Notes under the pieces: generated by a model
What the model was told of the DNA's origin: nothing
Seen by the model: only the letters and a program-made list of their open reading frames with translations
Databases searched by the model: none
Program-made: the position numbers and the translations under genes
DNA from: Opitutus sp.
Lineage (GTDB): Bacteria > Verrucomicrobiota > Verrucomicrobiia > Opitutales > Opitutaceae
Assembly: GCA_009695305.1 (NCBI GenBank)
Contig: SIBG01000032.1
Coordinates: 1-42,983, forward strand
Length of the DNA stretch: 42,983 bases
Direction: 5' to 3'
Part shown: positions 7,171 to 17,620 of the stretch, piece after piece
How the letters are laid out: each line of letters starts with the position of its first letter
Position numbering within the stretch: the stretch's first letter is position 1

Positions 7171-8649
7171 ATGGCCCACCTCGACAGCTTCCGCACCGCC
7201 CGCTGGCTCCGCACCTTCAACCTCGTGCTGCAGGCCGGGCTGTTTCTGTCGCTTTTCCTCGGCCTCAACTATCTCGCCCGCAGCCACGCGTGGCGCTTTG
7301 ATCTGACCCAGCACCGCCGCTATTCGCTTTCGCCCGAGACGCTCTCGTGGGTGAAAAACCTCCCGCAACCGGTCACGATCATCGCCACGCTGTCCCACAA
7401 CCACGAGAATCCCGAGTTGCGCGGCCTGCTCGAGGAATACAAGCACGCCACCGCGACCCGCCCCGCCGGCAAAATCACGGTCGAGTATCTCGATGTCTAC
7501 GAGCGCCGCCGCCGCGCCGAGGAGCTCCATGTGGAGCAGCCGAACACCATCACGCTGGTCTGCGCCGATCGCCGTCGCGTCGTGCTCGTCGATGAGCTCT
7601 ACCGGATGAAGCAAAAGCAGCGCGACGCCTTCCTCGGCGAACAGGCCCTCACCGCCGCACTCCTCGACGTGGCGGACCCCAATCGGAAAAAAATCTATTT
7701 TCTGGTTGGCCACTCCGAACTCCGCCCCGAGGACCCCGAACCCCAGCATGGCCTGTCTGCGCTCCGCGATCAGCTCCGCCTCCGTAACTTCGACGTCAGT
7801 TCCGTCGACCTCACCATCGAGCGAAAAATTCCCGCCGACGCCGCCCTCCTTATTTCCGTCGCACCGCAAACCAGTTTTTCGCGGGCCGAGCAGGAGTTAC
7901 TCCGCCAATACCTCGGCGCCAACGCTGGCCGCCTCATCCTCCTGCTGGCTCCCGGCATCGGCACCTCCGCGCTCGGCCTCCAGGACCTGCTCCTCGACGA
8001 CTGGGGCGTGATCGTCGACGACGACATTCTTTACGACACTGGCAAGGAAAACACCACGGACGATGGCGATCTCCTCATTCACGCCTTCCATCAGCAGCAC
8101 CCGATCATGCGGAGCCTCTTCGACACCGGAGCGTGGCTCCGCTTCGGTGCCACCCGCAGCCTGCGCCCTGATCCCACCCGCTCCGCGAGCAACGGCCTCA
8201 ACACCGTCGCCCTCGCCGCGGCCTCACCCGCCGCGCGCGGCGATCGCGACTACCGCAACCGCACCGGCCCCAAGGCCGATCCCATCCGCCCGCTCCCCGG
8301 CCTGGAGGGCCGCGACGGCCTCGGCGTGATCGTCGCCTCCGAAAAAGTCGCCGTGAAGGACAACCTCCCCTTCAGCGTGCGCGGCGGCCGCCTCGTCGTC
8401 TTCGGCACCGGCGATTTTGTCGACAACGAGCGCCTCGGGAGCGCCGGCAATTTCACCGTGTTTCTCGGCGCCATCAACTGGACGGTCGATCGCGACGCCC
8501 AGCTCAGCATCCCTCCCCGGCAAATTGAGCGTTTCCGGCTCTCGCTCAGTGCGGGCGATTTGCTCAATCTCCGCTACGCTCTCCTCCTCGCCCTCCCCGG
8601 CGCCAGCCTCCTGCTCGGCCTCCTCGTCTACTGGACGCGGCGCAGCTAA
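7171..8649 (+). CDS. GldG-like ABC-associated auxiliary protein
   Basis: A 492-residue protein with one N-terminal membrane helix (about residues 19-36, LVLQAGLFLSLFLGLNYL), a large periplasmic region and a C-terminal membrane helix (about 470-487) ending in WTRRS. The segment after the first helix, RFDLTQHRRYSLSPETLSWVKNLPQPVTIIATLS, is the hallmark start of the GldG / ABC-type uncharacterised transport system domain. A second conserved section covers KKIYFLVGHSELRPEDPEPQHGLSALRDQLRLRNFDV. Such proteins act with GldA/GldF-type ATPase and permease, probably presenting the periplasmic face of the complex. It starts one base after the permease stop, indicating tight translational coupling. Confidence 0.88.
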   Translation: MAHLDSFRTARWLRTFNLVLQAGLFLSLFLGLNYLARSHAWRFDLTQHRRYSLSPETLSWVKNLPQPVTIIATLSHNHENPELRGLLEEYKHATATRPAGKITVEYLDVYERRRRAEELHVEQPNTITLVCADRRRVVLVDELYRMKQKQRDAFLGEQALTAALLDVADPNRKKIYFLVGHSELRPEDPEPQHGLSALRDQLRLRNFDVSSVDLTIERKIPADAALLISVAPQTSFSRAEQELLRQYLGANAGRLILLLAPGIGTSALGLQDLLLDDWGVIVDDDILYDTGKENTTDDGDLLIHAFHQQHPIMRSLFDTGAWLRFGATRSLRPDPTRSASNGLNTVALAAASPAARGDRDYRNRTGPKADPIRPLPGLEGRDGLGVIVASEKVAVKDNLPFSVRGGRLVVFGTGDFVDNERLGSAGNFTVFLGAINWTVDRDAQLSIPPRQIERFRLSLSAGDLLNLRYALLLALPGASLLLGLLVYWTRRS

Positions 8650-8661
8650 ACTCCTCCCGCC

Positions 8662-10671
8662 ATGCGAACGAAAGTCACCCTCGTCCTCATTTTCCTGAAC
8701 GTCGCGCTGTTCTTCTTCATCTTCAAGTTCGAGCGCCAGTGGCGCACCGACGCCCTCATCCTCGAGACGCGCCGCCGCGTGCTCGGCCCCGAGGCCACCG
8801 ATATCCGCACCCTCGAAGTCACCAGCGCCGTGCCCGGCGGCTCCTTCCGCCTTCTGCGGGAAGGCGACACCTGGATGCTCGCCAAACCGTTCAAGTGGCC
8901 GGCCAATCCCCACGCCGTGAGCAGCCTCGTGCACGAGCTCCAGCTCCTCGAACACGTCAAGGATTCCGCGCCCTTCAACGTCGCCGACCTCGCCAAAAAC
9001 GGCCAGCACCTTTCCGACTACGGCCTCGATCAGCCCAAACTCACCGTCGCGTTTTCCTCCGACGAAAAAACCCCGCCGGCCGTTCTGCGCATCGGCGACG
9101 CCACCAAGGATGGGGTCCGCCTCTACGTGCTCTCGCCCGACGGGGCCCGCGTCCACGTCGTGAACCGTGCGCTCGTCGAGACGCTTTCGCGCCCGCTGGA
9201 CCAACTCCGCGCCGACACGCTCTTCACCATTCCCGTCTTCGAGGCCAGGGCGCTCAGTGTGCGCACCGCCAGTTCCGATCAAGCCCGCGCCGCCGCGGCC
9301 CCCAGCGTGCGCGTGCGCATCCGCCGCGATGCCGCCCGCTGGTCCTTCGAGACGCCCGTCATCGCCGCCGCCAGCCGGTCCGCGGTCGAGATCGCCATCA
9401 GCGGCTTAAACGCCCTCCACGCGAAAACCTTCAACCCGCCGAACCCGCCCACCGTCCGGCCGGCCGACGCTCCGGCCTTCCGGATCACGCTCGACGGCAA
9501 CAATCGCAGTGAAACGCTTTTTCTCGGCGAAGCGCTCGGCTCCACCGCGATCACCGCCGGCCCCGCCACCGCGCCCGACGTCGAATATTATGCGCAACTC
9601 GAAGGCCGCACCGCGCTTTTCACTGTCGCCGTGCCCGCCGTTCTGACCGACGCCCTCCGCAACGCACCCTTCACCCTCCGCGAAAAACGCCTGCTCGACT
9701 TCGACCCCGCCGCGGTCACCGCCATCACGCTCACCTCACCGGTCCAGCCCAACCAGTCCCCGGTCACCCTCCAGCGCCTCGACCTCACGGGCGCCGCCGA
9801 CAGCGCCCGCTGGCAAATCGTGCGCCGCAGCGACAGCGCGCCGGGCCCGCAGACCATGCCTGCTGACCGCGCCGCCGTGCAGCGCCTGCTCGCTCAACTC
9901 ACTTCGCTCGCCGCCAAAAATTTTCAGACCGACGCCTCCACCAGCACCGACCTGGAGAACTGGGGCTTCAATCGCCCTGAACGTGAAGTCACTCTCACGC
10001 TCGCCGGCACCGGCGCACCGGCCCCGGAGCCCGTGCGCGGGCCGCTCGTGCTGCAGCTCGGCACCGACACCAAGCGCTCCAGCTTTTATGCCTTGGTCGG
10101 ACCCACCGCCGCTCCCGGTTCCTCCATTTACGAAGTCGAGGCCGCGATCTTGTCTGAGCTGAAAATCGCCCCGCGCTCCCTGTGGCGCGAACGCCTCGTG
10201 CAGGAACTCTCCCCCGCCGCGCGTATCGTGGCCCTCAAGCTCACGGAACTCGCCACCAGTCAGGTGCTGCTCGACGTGACTTTCGATGCCGCCGGTGTGC
10301 CGACCGCTCCGTTGCGCGAACCGACCGCCGTGCAAACCCTGCTCGGGCAACTTCGGACCTTGCGCGCCAAAAATTTCGTCCAGGACGGCTTCTCCGAAAA
10401 AGTCACCGTCGCCGGTGACGAGCGCCCGTGGAAATACAAACTCGATGCCACGGTCTCGCTCCCCGACGGCGCCGGCGGCGGACAGACCGGCCTGAAATCG
10501 CTCCTCCTCACCGAACGGGTCGGCGGCGCCCAACAACTCGCGGGCCTGCCGGAATCCGACGCCGTTTTCGAAATCGAGCAACCGTTCCTCGACGCCCTCT
10601 GGGTTCTCACCTATGGCCCGCGCGATCCCGGCCTGGCACCCGTGCCCGCTCCGCCGGCGAAGACCCCGTGA
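8662..10671 (+). CDS. DUF4340 domain membrane-anchored protein
   Basis: A 669-residue protein with one N-terminal membrane anchor (residues about 5-22, VTLVLIFLNVALFFFIFKF) and a long periplasmic part. It shows repeated DUF4340-type units of the form 'W.l.kP...pad...v..ll..l..l...k': WMLAKPFKWPANPHAVSSLVHELQLLE near residue 72, a second centred on RWSFETPVIAAASRSAVEIAISGLNALHAKTF, and further ones near residues 390-430 and 540-570. DUF4340 genes regularly follow GldG-like genes in non-gliding bacteria, as here with a 12-base gap. The molecular role is unknown; a periplasmic subunit of the same ABC system is the most economical reading. Confidence 0.85.
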   Translation: MRTKVTLVLIFLNVALFFFIFKFERQWRTDALILETRRRVLGPEATDIRTLEVTSAVPGGSFRLLREGDTWMLAKPFKWPANPHAVSSLVHELQLLEHVKDSAPFNVADLAKNGQHLSDYGLDQPKLTVAFSSDEKTPPAVLRIGDATKDGVRLYVLSPDGARVHVVNRALVETLSRPLDQLRADTLFTIPVFEARALSVRTASSDQARAAAAPSVRVRIRRDAARWSFETPVIAAASRSAVEIAISGLNALHAKTFNPPNPPTVRPADAPAFRITLDGNNRSETLFLGEALGSTAITAGPATAPDVEYYAQLEGRTALFTVAVPAVLTDALRNAPFTLREKRLLDFDPAAVTAITLTSPVQPNQSPVTLQRLDLTGAADSARWQIVRRSDSAPGPQTMPADRAAVQRLLAQLTSLAAKNFQTDASTSTDLENWGFNRPEREVTLTLAGTGAPAPEPVRGPLVLQLGTDTKRSSFYALVGPTAAPGSSIYEVEAAILSELKIAPRSLWRERLVQELSPAARIVALKLTELATSQVLLDVTFDAAGVPTAPLREPTAVQTLLGQLRTLRAKNFVQDGFSEKVTVAGDERPWKYKLDATVSLPDGAGGGQTGLKSLLLTERVGGAQQLAGLPESDAVFEIEQPFLDALWVLTYGPRDPGLAPVPAPPAKTP

Positions 10672-10678
10672 TTTCCTC

Positions 10679-13453
10679 ATGCCCGCTCCGCGTTGGCTGA
10701 AACTCCTCTGGTCCGGCACGCATTTTTGCGCGACCTGCGGCCTCGCGTTTGCAGTCTGCACGCTTTGGCTCGCTCTCGCGCTGCTGCTCGCGGTGCAAAC
10801 CTACATCGCCTCGAACCATGAACTCGAGGTGCCGGGTTTTCTCCTCCGCACCTTGGAACAGCGGCTCACCGCCGCGGGCGTCCGCGCCACCTTTGGCCGC
10901 ACATCGTTCGATCCGACCGGCCGGCTCTTGATGGAGGAGGTGCGCCTTTCGCTGCCGGCCTTTGCCGAGCCGATCATCGCGGCGCGCACGATCTACGTGA
11001 AACTCGATCCGTGGGCGCTCGCCTTGGGCGGATTCGAACCCCGGGAACTGCGCGTCACCGGCGCCAGCGTCGCCGTGCCCGCGATGCTGTCGCGCTCCGG
11101 GCGCACCGAGAACATCCTGCACGATCTCGACGCTGTCTTTGTCCCCGGCAAGCACGAGCTGACGGTCGCCCAATTCTCCGCCCGTATCGCCGGCATCGCG
11201 GTATCGGCGCACGGCGCGGTGCACCTGCCGGCGGCGCCGGACCCCGCGACCTCGCTGCCCGTCGCCGATTTTCTCGCCCGCAATTTTCCCGCGATCTGCC
11301 GGCAGCTCTCCGCCGCCGCCGATCAGCTCACCGCGCTGGACGGGCCGGAACTCCACCTCGAACTCGTCCCGTCGGAGTCGCGGCTCGCCATTGCCACCGT
11401 GACCCTGTTCGCCCGGAGCTTGAACGTCGCGGGACCCGTCCCCGTGCAGCTCACCGAGCTGCACCTCGCCACCCGCCTGCCTCTGCTCGGCGACGGACCG
11501 ATCAACGCGCGCCTGGAGCTCACCGGGCGCGATCTGCAGTTGCCCTTTGGCGCCACGGCGCACGGGGTGCGGGCGCTCGTGCGGGGGACGCTCCGGCCCG
11601 GTCAGCTCCGCTTCGAACCGCTGGAACTGGAACTCTCCGCCGAATCCCTCGCCGCCGCGGGATTTTCCGCATCGGCCGTCGCCGCGCGGCTCACGCCTGG
11701 CCCGCTGCCACAACTCGGCGCCGAAATCGTCGCACTTATCATGGGCGCTCCGCTGGCCATCCGCGGCGACGCGGATTTCAAGGCGCAGACCGCCCGCCTG
11801 CGGTTCGACGGCGCGATCTCGCCCAGCGTGCTCGGCCCGCTCAGCGAACGACTCCACGTCGACGTGCGGAAGTATTTCGATTTCGCCGCGCTCGACTGCA
11901 CCGACGGGGAGGTGCGACTGGGGCCGGGCTGGAAATTTGAAAAACTCTCCGCCGGCATCGCGGTGCGCGGCATTGCGGCCTACCATGTGATGATCGACGA
12001 GGGTCGGGCCGTGATCGAGTTCGACGGCCGCCACTTCCGCTCGCCGGCGGCGTGGGCCCGGCTGGGCGAAAATTTCGCCTTCGGCTCCTATGAGCAAGAT
12101 CTCTCGACCCTTGACTATCGTTTCCTGCTGGAAGGCCGCCTGCGGCCCCTGCGCATCGGAGGTTGGTTTGGTCCGTGGTGGCCGAATTTTTTTGCCCAGC
12201 TCGAGTTTCCGGCGGCGCCGCCCGAAGCGAGCGTGGATGTCGCCGGCCGCTGGAGCGAGGGCCGGCGCTCGACGGTGTTTGTTTTTGCGGACGCCGCGAA
12301 ACCGATCATTCGCGGCGCCGCTTTCGATCGCGTGCGCGCCCTGCTCTTCATCCGGCCGGCGTTTTACGATGGACTGGAACTCTTCGCCACGCGCGGCGCC
12401 GGCGCCGGCCGCGGCACCTTCACCTACACCACCGATCCGACGACGTTTGCCTGGCGTAGCCTCGACTTCAACTTGGACTCATCGCTCGATCCCGCCGTCG
12501 CGGAACAATTGGTGGGGCCGCCAGCCACGGCACTGCTCGCCCCGTTCCGGTTCGCCGACTCGCCCGCGCTCAAGTTGCGCGGGCGGCTCGACGGGGCGGC
12601 GGCGCCCGGGGGCGCGCATCAAAACGTGTCGATCGAGGCGCGGTCGGCGGGCGAGTTTCGGTTTCACGATTTCCCCCTCGAGAACATCGCGCTCACGGCC
12701 ACGTTGCACGACGACGACATCGTGATCGACAACCTGCGCGCCGGTTTCGCCGGCGGGGTCGCGACCGGCCACGCGAAAGTCTGGGGCCAAGGGACCAATC
12801 GCCGGGTCGCCTTCGCCTACGGCGCCAAGGCGTTCAGCCTCGGACGCGCCGCCACGTTGCTGCAGGCCTACTCCGCCCGCCAAAAGGGCGCGCCGCCGCC
12901 CGTCCCCGGAAAATTCGTGCAGGAGCGGACGAGCGTGCACGTTGATCTCACCGTCTCGGCCGAGGGTCGCTACGACGATCCGTTCAGCTACCAAGGCGAG
13001 GGCCGCGCGGCGGTGCAGGGCGCGGAACTCGGCGAAGTGCCACTGCTCGGCCTGCTGTCCGAGCTCTTCACGTTTACCGCGCTGCGCTTCACGTCGGCGC
13101 AAACCACCTTCAAGCTGGAGGGCGCGAAGCTCACGTTTCCCGATTTCAAACTTCGCGGCTCCAACTCCGCGATCGACGCCCACGGCGATTTCGCGCTCGA
13201 CCGCCGGGCGCTCGATTTCAAAGCGAAAATTTTTCCGTTTCAGGAAAGCGGCAATCCGCTCAAGAGTCTCGTCGGCGCGGTGCTCACGCCTTTTTCAAAT
13301 GTGTTCGAGGTGAAACTCACCGGCACGCTCGACCAGCCAAAGTGGTCCCTCGCGATCGGACCGACCAATCTCCTTCGCTCACTCACCCCGGACGAAAATC
13401 CGCCCGCCCCGTCAAAATCCCCTGCCCCTGGTTCGCCTTCGCCCAAGCCTTGA
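10679..13453 (+). CDS. AsmA-like envelope protein
   Basis: A 924-residue protein starting MPAPRWLKLLWSGTHFC with an N-terminal membrane helix (about residues 20-45), then a long beta-rich region. The C-terminal part (about 780-905) matches the AsmA-like C-terminal pattern: a repeat of GEGRAAVQGAELGEVPLLGLLSEL, then TFKLEGAKLTFPDFKLRGSNSAIDAHGDFALDRRALDFKAKIFP, and finally VFEVKLTGTLDQPKWSL. AsmA/TamB-like proteins are large bridge-like or anchored periplasmic proteins linked to lipid and outer-membrane homeostasis. It starts 7 bases after the DUF4340 stop, so it is in the same transcription unit as the ABC genes. The start at 10679 puts the charged residues just before the anchor helix; an earlier in-frame start at 10613 overlaps the preceding gene. 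Confidence 0.82.
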   Translation: MPAPRWLKLLWSGTHFCATCGLAFAVCTLWLALALLLAVQTYIASNHELEVPGFLLRTLEQRLTAAGVRATFGRTSFDPTGRLLMEEVRLSLPAFAEPIIAARTIYVKLDPWALALGGFEPRELRVTGASVAVPAMLSRSGRTENILHDLDAVFVPGKHELTVAQFSARIAGIAVSAHGAVHLPAAPDPATSLPVADFLARNFPAICRQLSAAADQLTALDGPELHLELVPSESRLAIATVTLFARSLNVAGPVPVQLTELHLATRLPLLGDGPINARLELTGRDLQLPFGATAHGVRALVRGTLRPGQLRFEPLELELSAESLAAAGFSASAVAARLTPGPLPQLGAEIVALIMGAPLAIRGDADFKAQTARLRFDGAISPSVLGPLSERLHVDVRKYFDFAALDCTDGEVRLGPGWKFEKLSAGIAVRGIAAYHVMIDEGRAVIEFDGRHFRSPAAWARLGENFAFGSYEQDLSTLDYRFLLEGRLRPLRIGGWFGPWWPNFFAQLEFPAAPPEASVDVAGRWSEGRRSTVFVFADAAKPIIRGAAFDRVRALLFIRPAFYDGLELFATRGAGAGRGTFTYTTDPTTFAWRSLDFNLDSSLDPAVAEQLVGPPATALLAPFRFADSPALKLRGRLDGAAAPGGAHQNVSIEARSAGEFRFHDFPLENIALTATLHDDDIVIDNLRAGFAGGVATGHAKVWGQGTNRRVAFAYGAKAFSLGRAATLLQAYSARQKGAPPPVPGKFVQERTSVHVDLTVSAEGRYDDPFSYQGEGRAAVQGAELGEVPLLGLLSELFTFTALRFTSAQTTFKLEGAKLTFPDFKLRGSNSAIDAHGDFALDRRALDFKAKIFPFQESGNPLKSLVGAVLTPFSNVFEVKLTGTLDQPKWSLAIGPTNLLRSLTPDENPPAPSKSPAPGSPSPKP

Positions 13454-13539
13454 GCGCCCGACGCCAGCGCGGATTGACCGCGCCATCCCCGCCCCCCCCC
13501 GAAAACGCATTGCCGAGCGCGGTCCGATGGGTTCTATAG

Positions 13540-13567
13540 GGATAACACCTTAATGGATTCGTTATCC
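13540..13567 (+). promoter_or_regulatory. Hairpin enclosing the start codon of the histidine kinase gene
   Basis: GGATAAC (13540-13546) and GTTATCC (13561-13567) form a perfect 7-bp inverted repeat. The 14-base loop holds the ATG at 13553. In RNA this would put the start codon in a hairpin loop with the ribosome landing area in the stem. It could limit initiation or be a chance palindrome or operator; nothing else in the sequence decides. Confidence 0.35.
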
Positions 13568-16500
13568 ACATTACCGCGACGCTCGTGGCTGGAGCGCGCC
13601 TCGCTCGTGCTCGCCACCGCGCTCGCCGCGATCGGCGCGCTGACCGCGGCGGGCTGGTGGCTGCAAATCGACGAATTCGTGCAGCCGTTTGCCGGCCAGG
13701 CACCGCTCAAAATTAACGCCGCGCTGGGCTTCCTGGTGCTCGGCGGCGTGCTGCTCGCGCTGGAGTTAGGTCGCCGGCAACTGGCCCTGCTCGCCTTGAT
13801 CCCCGCGGTTGTCGGAGCGCTCACGCTCGCGGAGGATATCTTCAAAAAAAATCTCCGCTTCGATGAATTGCTCGCCCCGGACCGCGTGCTCGTCGACACC
13901 GAGCAGGCCGGCCGCATGTCCGCGATGGTCGCCATGTGCCTCGTGCTCGGCGGGCTCGCCGTCGCGTGGCGCGCGCTCAAGGGCGCGGAGCCGGCACGCT
14001 TGTTTACCGAGGCGGTGGCGGGATCCATCCTGGCGTCCACGGGCATCTCCACCCTGTTCGGCTACGCGGTCGGCCTGCCCGCCGCTTACCGCTGGGGCAC
14101 GACCACCGCCACTTCGCCGGTGGCGGCGATCGCGCTCCTGCTGCTCGGCCTTGCCCTGCTCTTGCTCGCGTGGCGCGGCAGCTGTGAAAACCGAAGGAAG
14201 GTCCCCCGCCTGGTCGCCGATGCCCGCCGTCATCGGCAGCCTGACACTCACGGTCATGTTCTGGATCGGCCTGCGCGAGCGCGAGGACGCCTACCTCGGG
14301 GCGAAAACCCGTTCGGTGATGGATTCGCTGGCCCGCGCCATCACCGTCTCGCTCGACAAGGAGACCAGCCAGCTGGAACGCCTCGCTCGCGTTTGGGGCA
14401 GCGGCCCGGCCGACGCCTACGACCTCTGGGAAGCCGATGCCACTAAGCCCATGCTCGAATCGCAGGATTTCGGGGTCGTTTCCGTCGCCTATGTTGATCT
14501 CGGCTTTCACACCCGCTGGATTTATCCGCGGGTAGGCAACGAGGGATCGATTGGTTTTGATCACTCCGGGGACGAGGACCGCCGGCTGGCCCTTACTGCC
14601 GCCCGCATCGGCGGCGGCGGCGCGGTGATCTCGGCCACCACAAAAATCCCGTGCCCGGCCACAACCTCCAGCGCGGCGCGGCCATTTATGCGCCCATCGT
14701 GCGCGCCGGGCAGCCGGCCGGCTACGCCGCCGCGGATTTCTATTACGAGAAGCTTTTCCGCACCATCACTGCCCAGCGGCAGAAGGTCGACAACCTCGAC
14801 ACGAATTACCACCTCGTCATCTCCCTCAGCGGCGAGCGGATCTTCTCGTCGGACGCCACTGATGCCACGCGCCAGGACGAGCTGACGCATAATCACACCT
14901 ACACGATCGCCAACCGCCGCCTTAATTTCAGCCTCACCCCCACGAACACGGCGCTCGCGGCGGATCGTCGCTCCCTGCCGGAAGTCGCGCTCGGCGCCGG
15001 GATCGGCTTCACGCTGCTGCTCGGCCTCAGCGTGCATCTCGCGCGCACCGCCCGCGCCGGTCAACGGGCCGCCGAGGGTTCCAATAAGAAGCTCTTCACC
15101 GAAAACGAGGAGCGCCGCCGCATCGAGGCCCGGCTGAAAGTCTCGGACGAACGTCTCCGCCTCGCCCTCGACTCCACTCAGATCGGCATCTTCGAGTGGA
15201 GCGTCTCCGCCGGCCACGTCTATTACAGTCCCGGACTCTGGGCCATGCTCGGCTTCGAGCACGTCCGCATGCCGTCCACCGTCGAGGTCTGGCAGACGCT
15301 GATCCATCCCGACGACCTGCCGCTCTACCGCCGCCGCACCGAGACCCAGCTCAACGGCATCGCCACGTTCATCGAACCCGAGTATCGCGTGCGGGCGCGC
15401 AACGGCGATTGGCGCTGGGTTTACACCCGCTCGAAATCCGTCACCGCGGGCTCCGACGGACGTCCCACCCGCATCATCGGCACCGTGCAGGACATCACCG
15501 CCCGCCGTGAAGCCAAACTCGCCCTCCGCGAAAGCCAGGCCGAGGCCCGCAAATTCTCCCTCGTCGCCGCGAAGACCGACAACCCCGTCCTCATCGGCTC
15601 GGCCGACGGCAAGATCGAGTGGGCCAACGAGGCGTTCTGCCGCGTCATGGAATATTCCCTCCCGGAGGTCGTCGGCAAGAACCCCGCCCACTTCATGGTC
15701 GGCCCCGAGACCAACGCCCGCACCATCGTCCGGATCCGCGCGGCCATGGCTCACGGCCACGGCATCAGCACCGATGTCGTCAACTACTCCAAGTCCGGCC
15801 GCAAATATCACCTCCATCTCGAAGTTCAGCCCGTCCACGACGCCAGCGGCGCGGTCGTGAATTTTATCGCTGTCGAGACGGACATCACCGCGCGCGTCGA
15901 GACCGAGCAACAACTCCGCCGCGCCAAGTCCGAAGCCGACGCCGCTTCCCGCGCCAAGAGCGAATTCCTCGCCTCCATGTCGCACGAAATCCGCACGCCC
16001 ATGAACGGCGTGATCGGCATGACCAGCCTCCTGATGGAGACCACGCTCAGTCACGAGCAGCGCGATTTCGTCAGCACCATCCGCAACTCGGGTGAGGCGC
16101 TCCTCACCATCATCAACGACATCCTCGATTTTTCCAAAATCGAGTCCGGCAAGATGGAACTCGAGCGCGCCCCCTTCGAACTCGCCCTCTGCCTCGAGGA
16201 GGCCCTCGACCTCTTCGCCCTTCAGGCCTCCGCCAAAAAACTCGAACTCGGATACCTCGTCGAGCCCGACGTGCCCGCTTGGATCATGGGCGACGTCACC
16301 CGCCTCCGGCAAATCATCGTCAACCTCGTCAACAACGCCGTCAAATTCACCCCGAGCGGCAGCATCTCCGTCCAGGCGCGTCGCGTCGTCCGCGAGCCTA
16401 CGCCACTCGGCTTCGCCCCCGCGGTCGAGACTGATCCCTCGCGTTTCATTCTCGAATTCACCGTCCGTGACACCGGCATCGGCATCCCCGCCGATCGCGT

Positions 16501-17536
16501 GGACCGTCTCTTCAAGGCTTTCTCCCAAATCGACTCCTCCACCACGCGCAAATATGGCGGCACCGGCCTGGGCCTCGCCATCTCGCAGCGCATCAGTCAG
16601 CTGATGGGCGGCGCCATCCGCGTCGAGAGCGCCCCCGGCGCCGGCGCCGCCTTCATCTTTACGATCAAGACCGAACCCGCCCCGGTCACCCCCGACTCCG
16701 GCCTGCCGGCGCTCCCCGCCCCGCTCCGCGGCGGCACGGTGCTGTGCATCGAAAGCCATTCGCTCACGCAAGCGCGCCTCCGCATGCTCTTCGAACGCTG
16801 GGGCACGGCGTGTGTGGTGGTCGACACGGCGCCCGCCGCGCTCGCCGCCGCCGCCCAACTCCCCCAGCCACCCGCGCTCCTCGTGCTCGAAGGCGGCGAA
16901 ACGGAAACTCCCTCGCCCCTCGCCGCCCTCGCCTCCCTCAAGTGTCCGCGCCTGATCCTGTTTCCCTTCGGCCAGACCGCACCGACCGCGCCGAGCGACG
17001 GCCTGCCCTTCGCCAGCACGTCGAAGCCGCTCCGCACCACCGTGCTCGCGCATGCGGTCATCTCGCTGTTCAGCGCCTCCGCCGCCGCCCTCGCCAGGGT
17101 CGTCGAGCGCCCCATCGCCGAGGAGTTTCCGCTCAACGTGCTCCTCGCCGAGGACAACGCCGTCAACCAAAAGGTCGCGCTCCGTTTCCTCGAGCGCATG
17201 GGCTACCACGCCGACGCCGTGGGCAACGGCCTCGAAGTCCTCTCCGCCCTCGAGATTCACCGCTACGATCTCATCTTAATGGATCTGCAGATGCCCGAGA
17301 TGGACGGCCTCGAAGCCACCCGCCAGATCCGCGCCCGCGTTCCGGCCAACCGCCAGCCCAAGATCATTGCGCTCACCGCCAACGCCATGCAGGGCGACCG
17401 CGAAACCTGCCTCGCTGCCGGCATGGACGATTATATTTCGAAACCCGTGAAGATGCACGAGATCGTCGACGCGATCCGGCGCCAGTTTGGCCAGCCCGCC
17501 AAGGCAAAAAAACTCTCGCCCCAGGTCATCGGGTGA
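13553..17536 (+). CDS. Hybrid sensor histidine kinase with two compensating frameshifts
   Basis: One gene read in three pieces. Piece 1 (13553 to about 14205) encodes an N-terminal region with about six membrane helices. Piece 2 (to about 14642), one base out of frame, encodes a further helix (LTLTVMFWIGL) and an extracytoplasmic sensor region beginning EREDAYLGAKTRSVMDSLARAI. Piece 3 returns to the first frame (PVPGHNLQRGAAIYAPIVRAGQPAGYAAADFYYEK), typical of CHASE-type sensors, then a helix near 14985-15040. Two PAS domains follow (about 15130-15530 and 15540-15910), then HisKA with the phospho-acceptor His at 15983 (SHEIRTPMNG), HATPase_c with N, G1 (DTGIGIP) and G2 (GGTGLGLAIS) boxes, a degenerate receiver (about 16730-17070) and a C-terminal receiver whose acceptor Asp is at 17282 (LMDLQMPEMDG). 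The summed length is a multiple of three. With both lesions repaired the protein has about 1327 residues. If the lesions are real, the kinase half could still be made from an internal start, but without sensor input. Confidence 0.82.
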
Positions 17537-17620
17537 CGGTCCTGCCTCCTGGATCGCGTCCCCGACTGAGTTTGTATTCGCGTCGCCGCGGCGCAGGCCC
17601 CAAGTGATCGGATCCTCAAC

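Noticed and set aside
14561..17260. Minus-strand open frame of 899 codons opposite the histidine kinase
   Set aside because: Antisense shadow of a well-supported kinase; the sequence is Asp/Glu/Gly/Arg-rich and low complexity.
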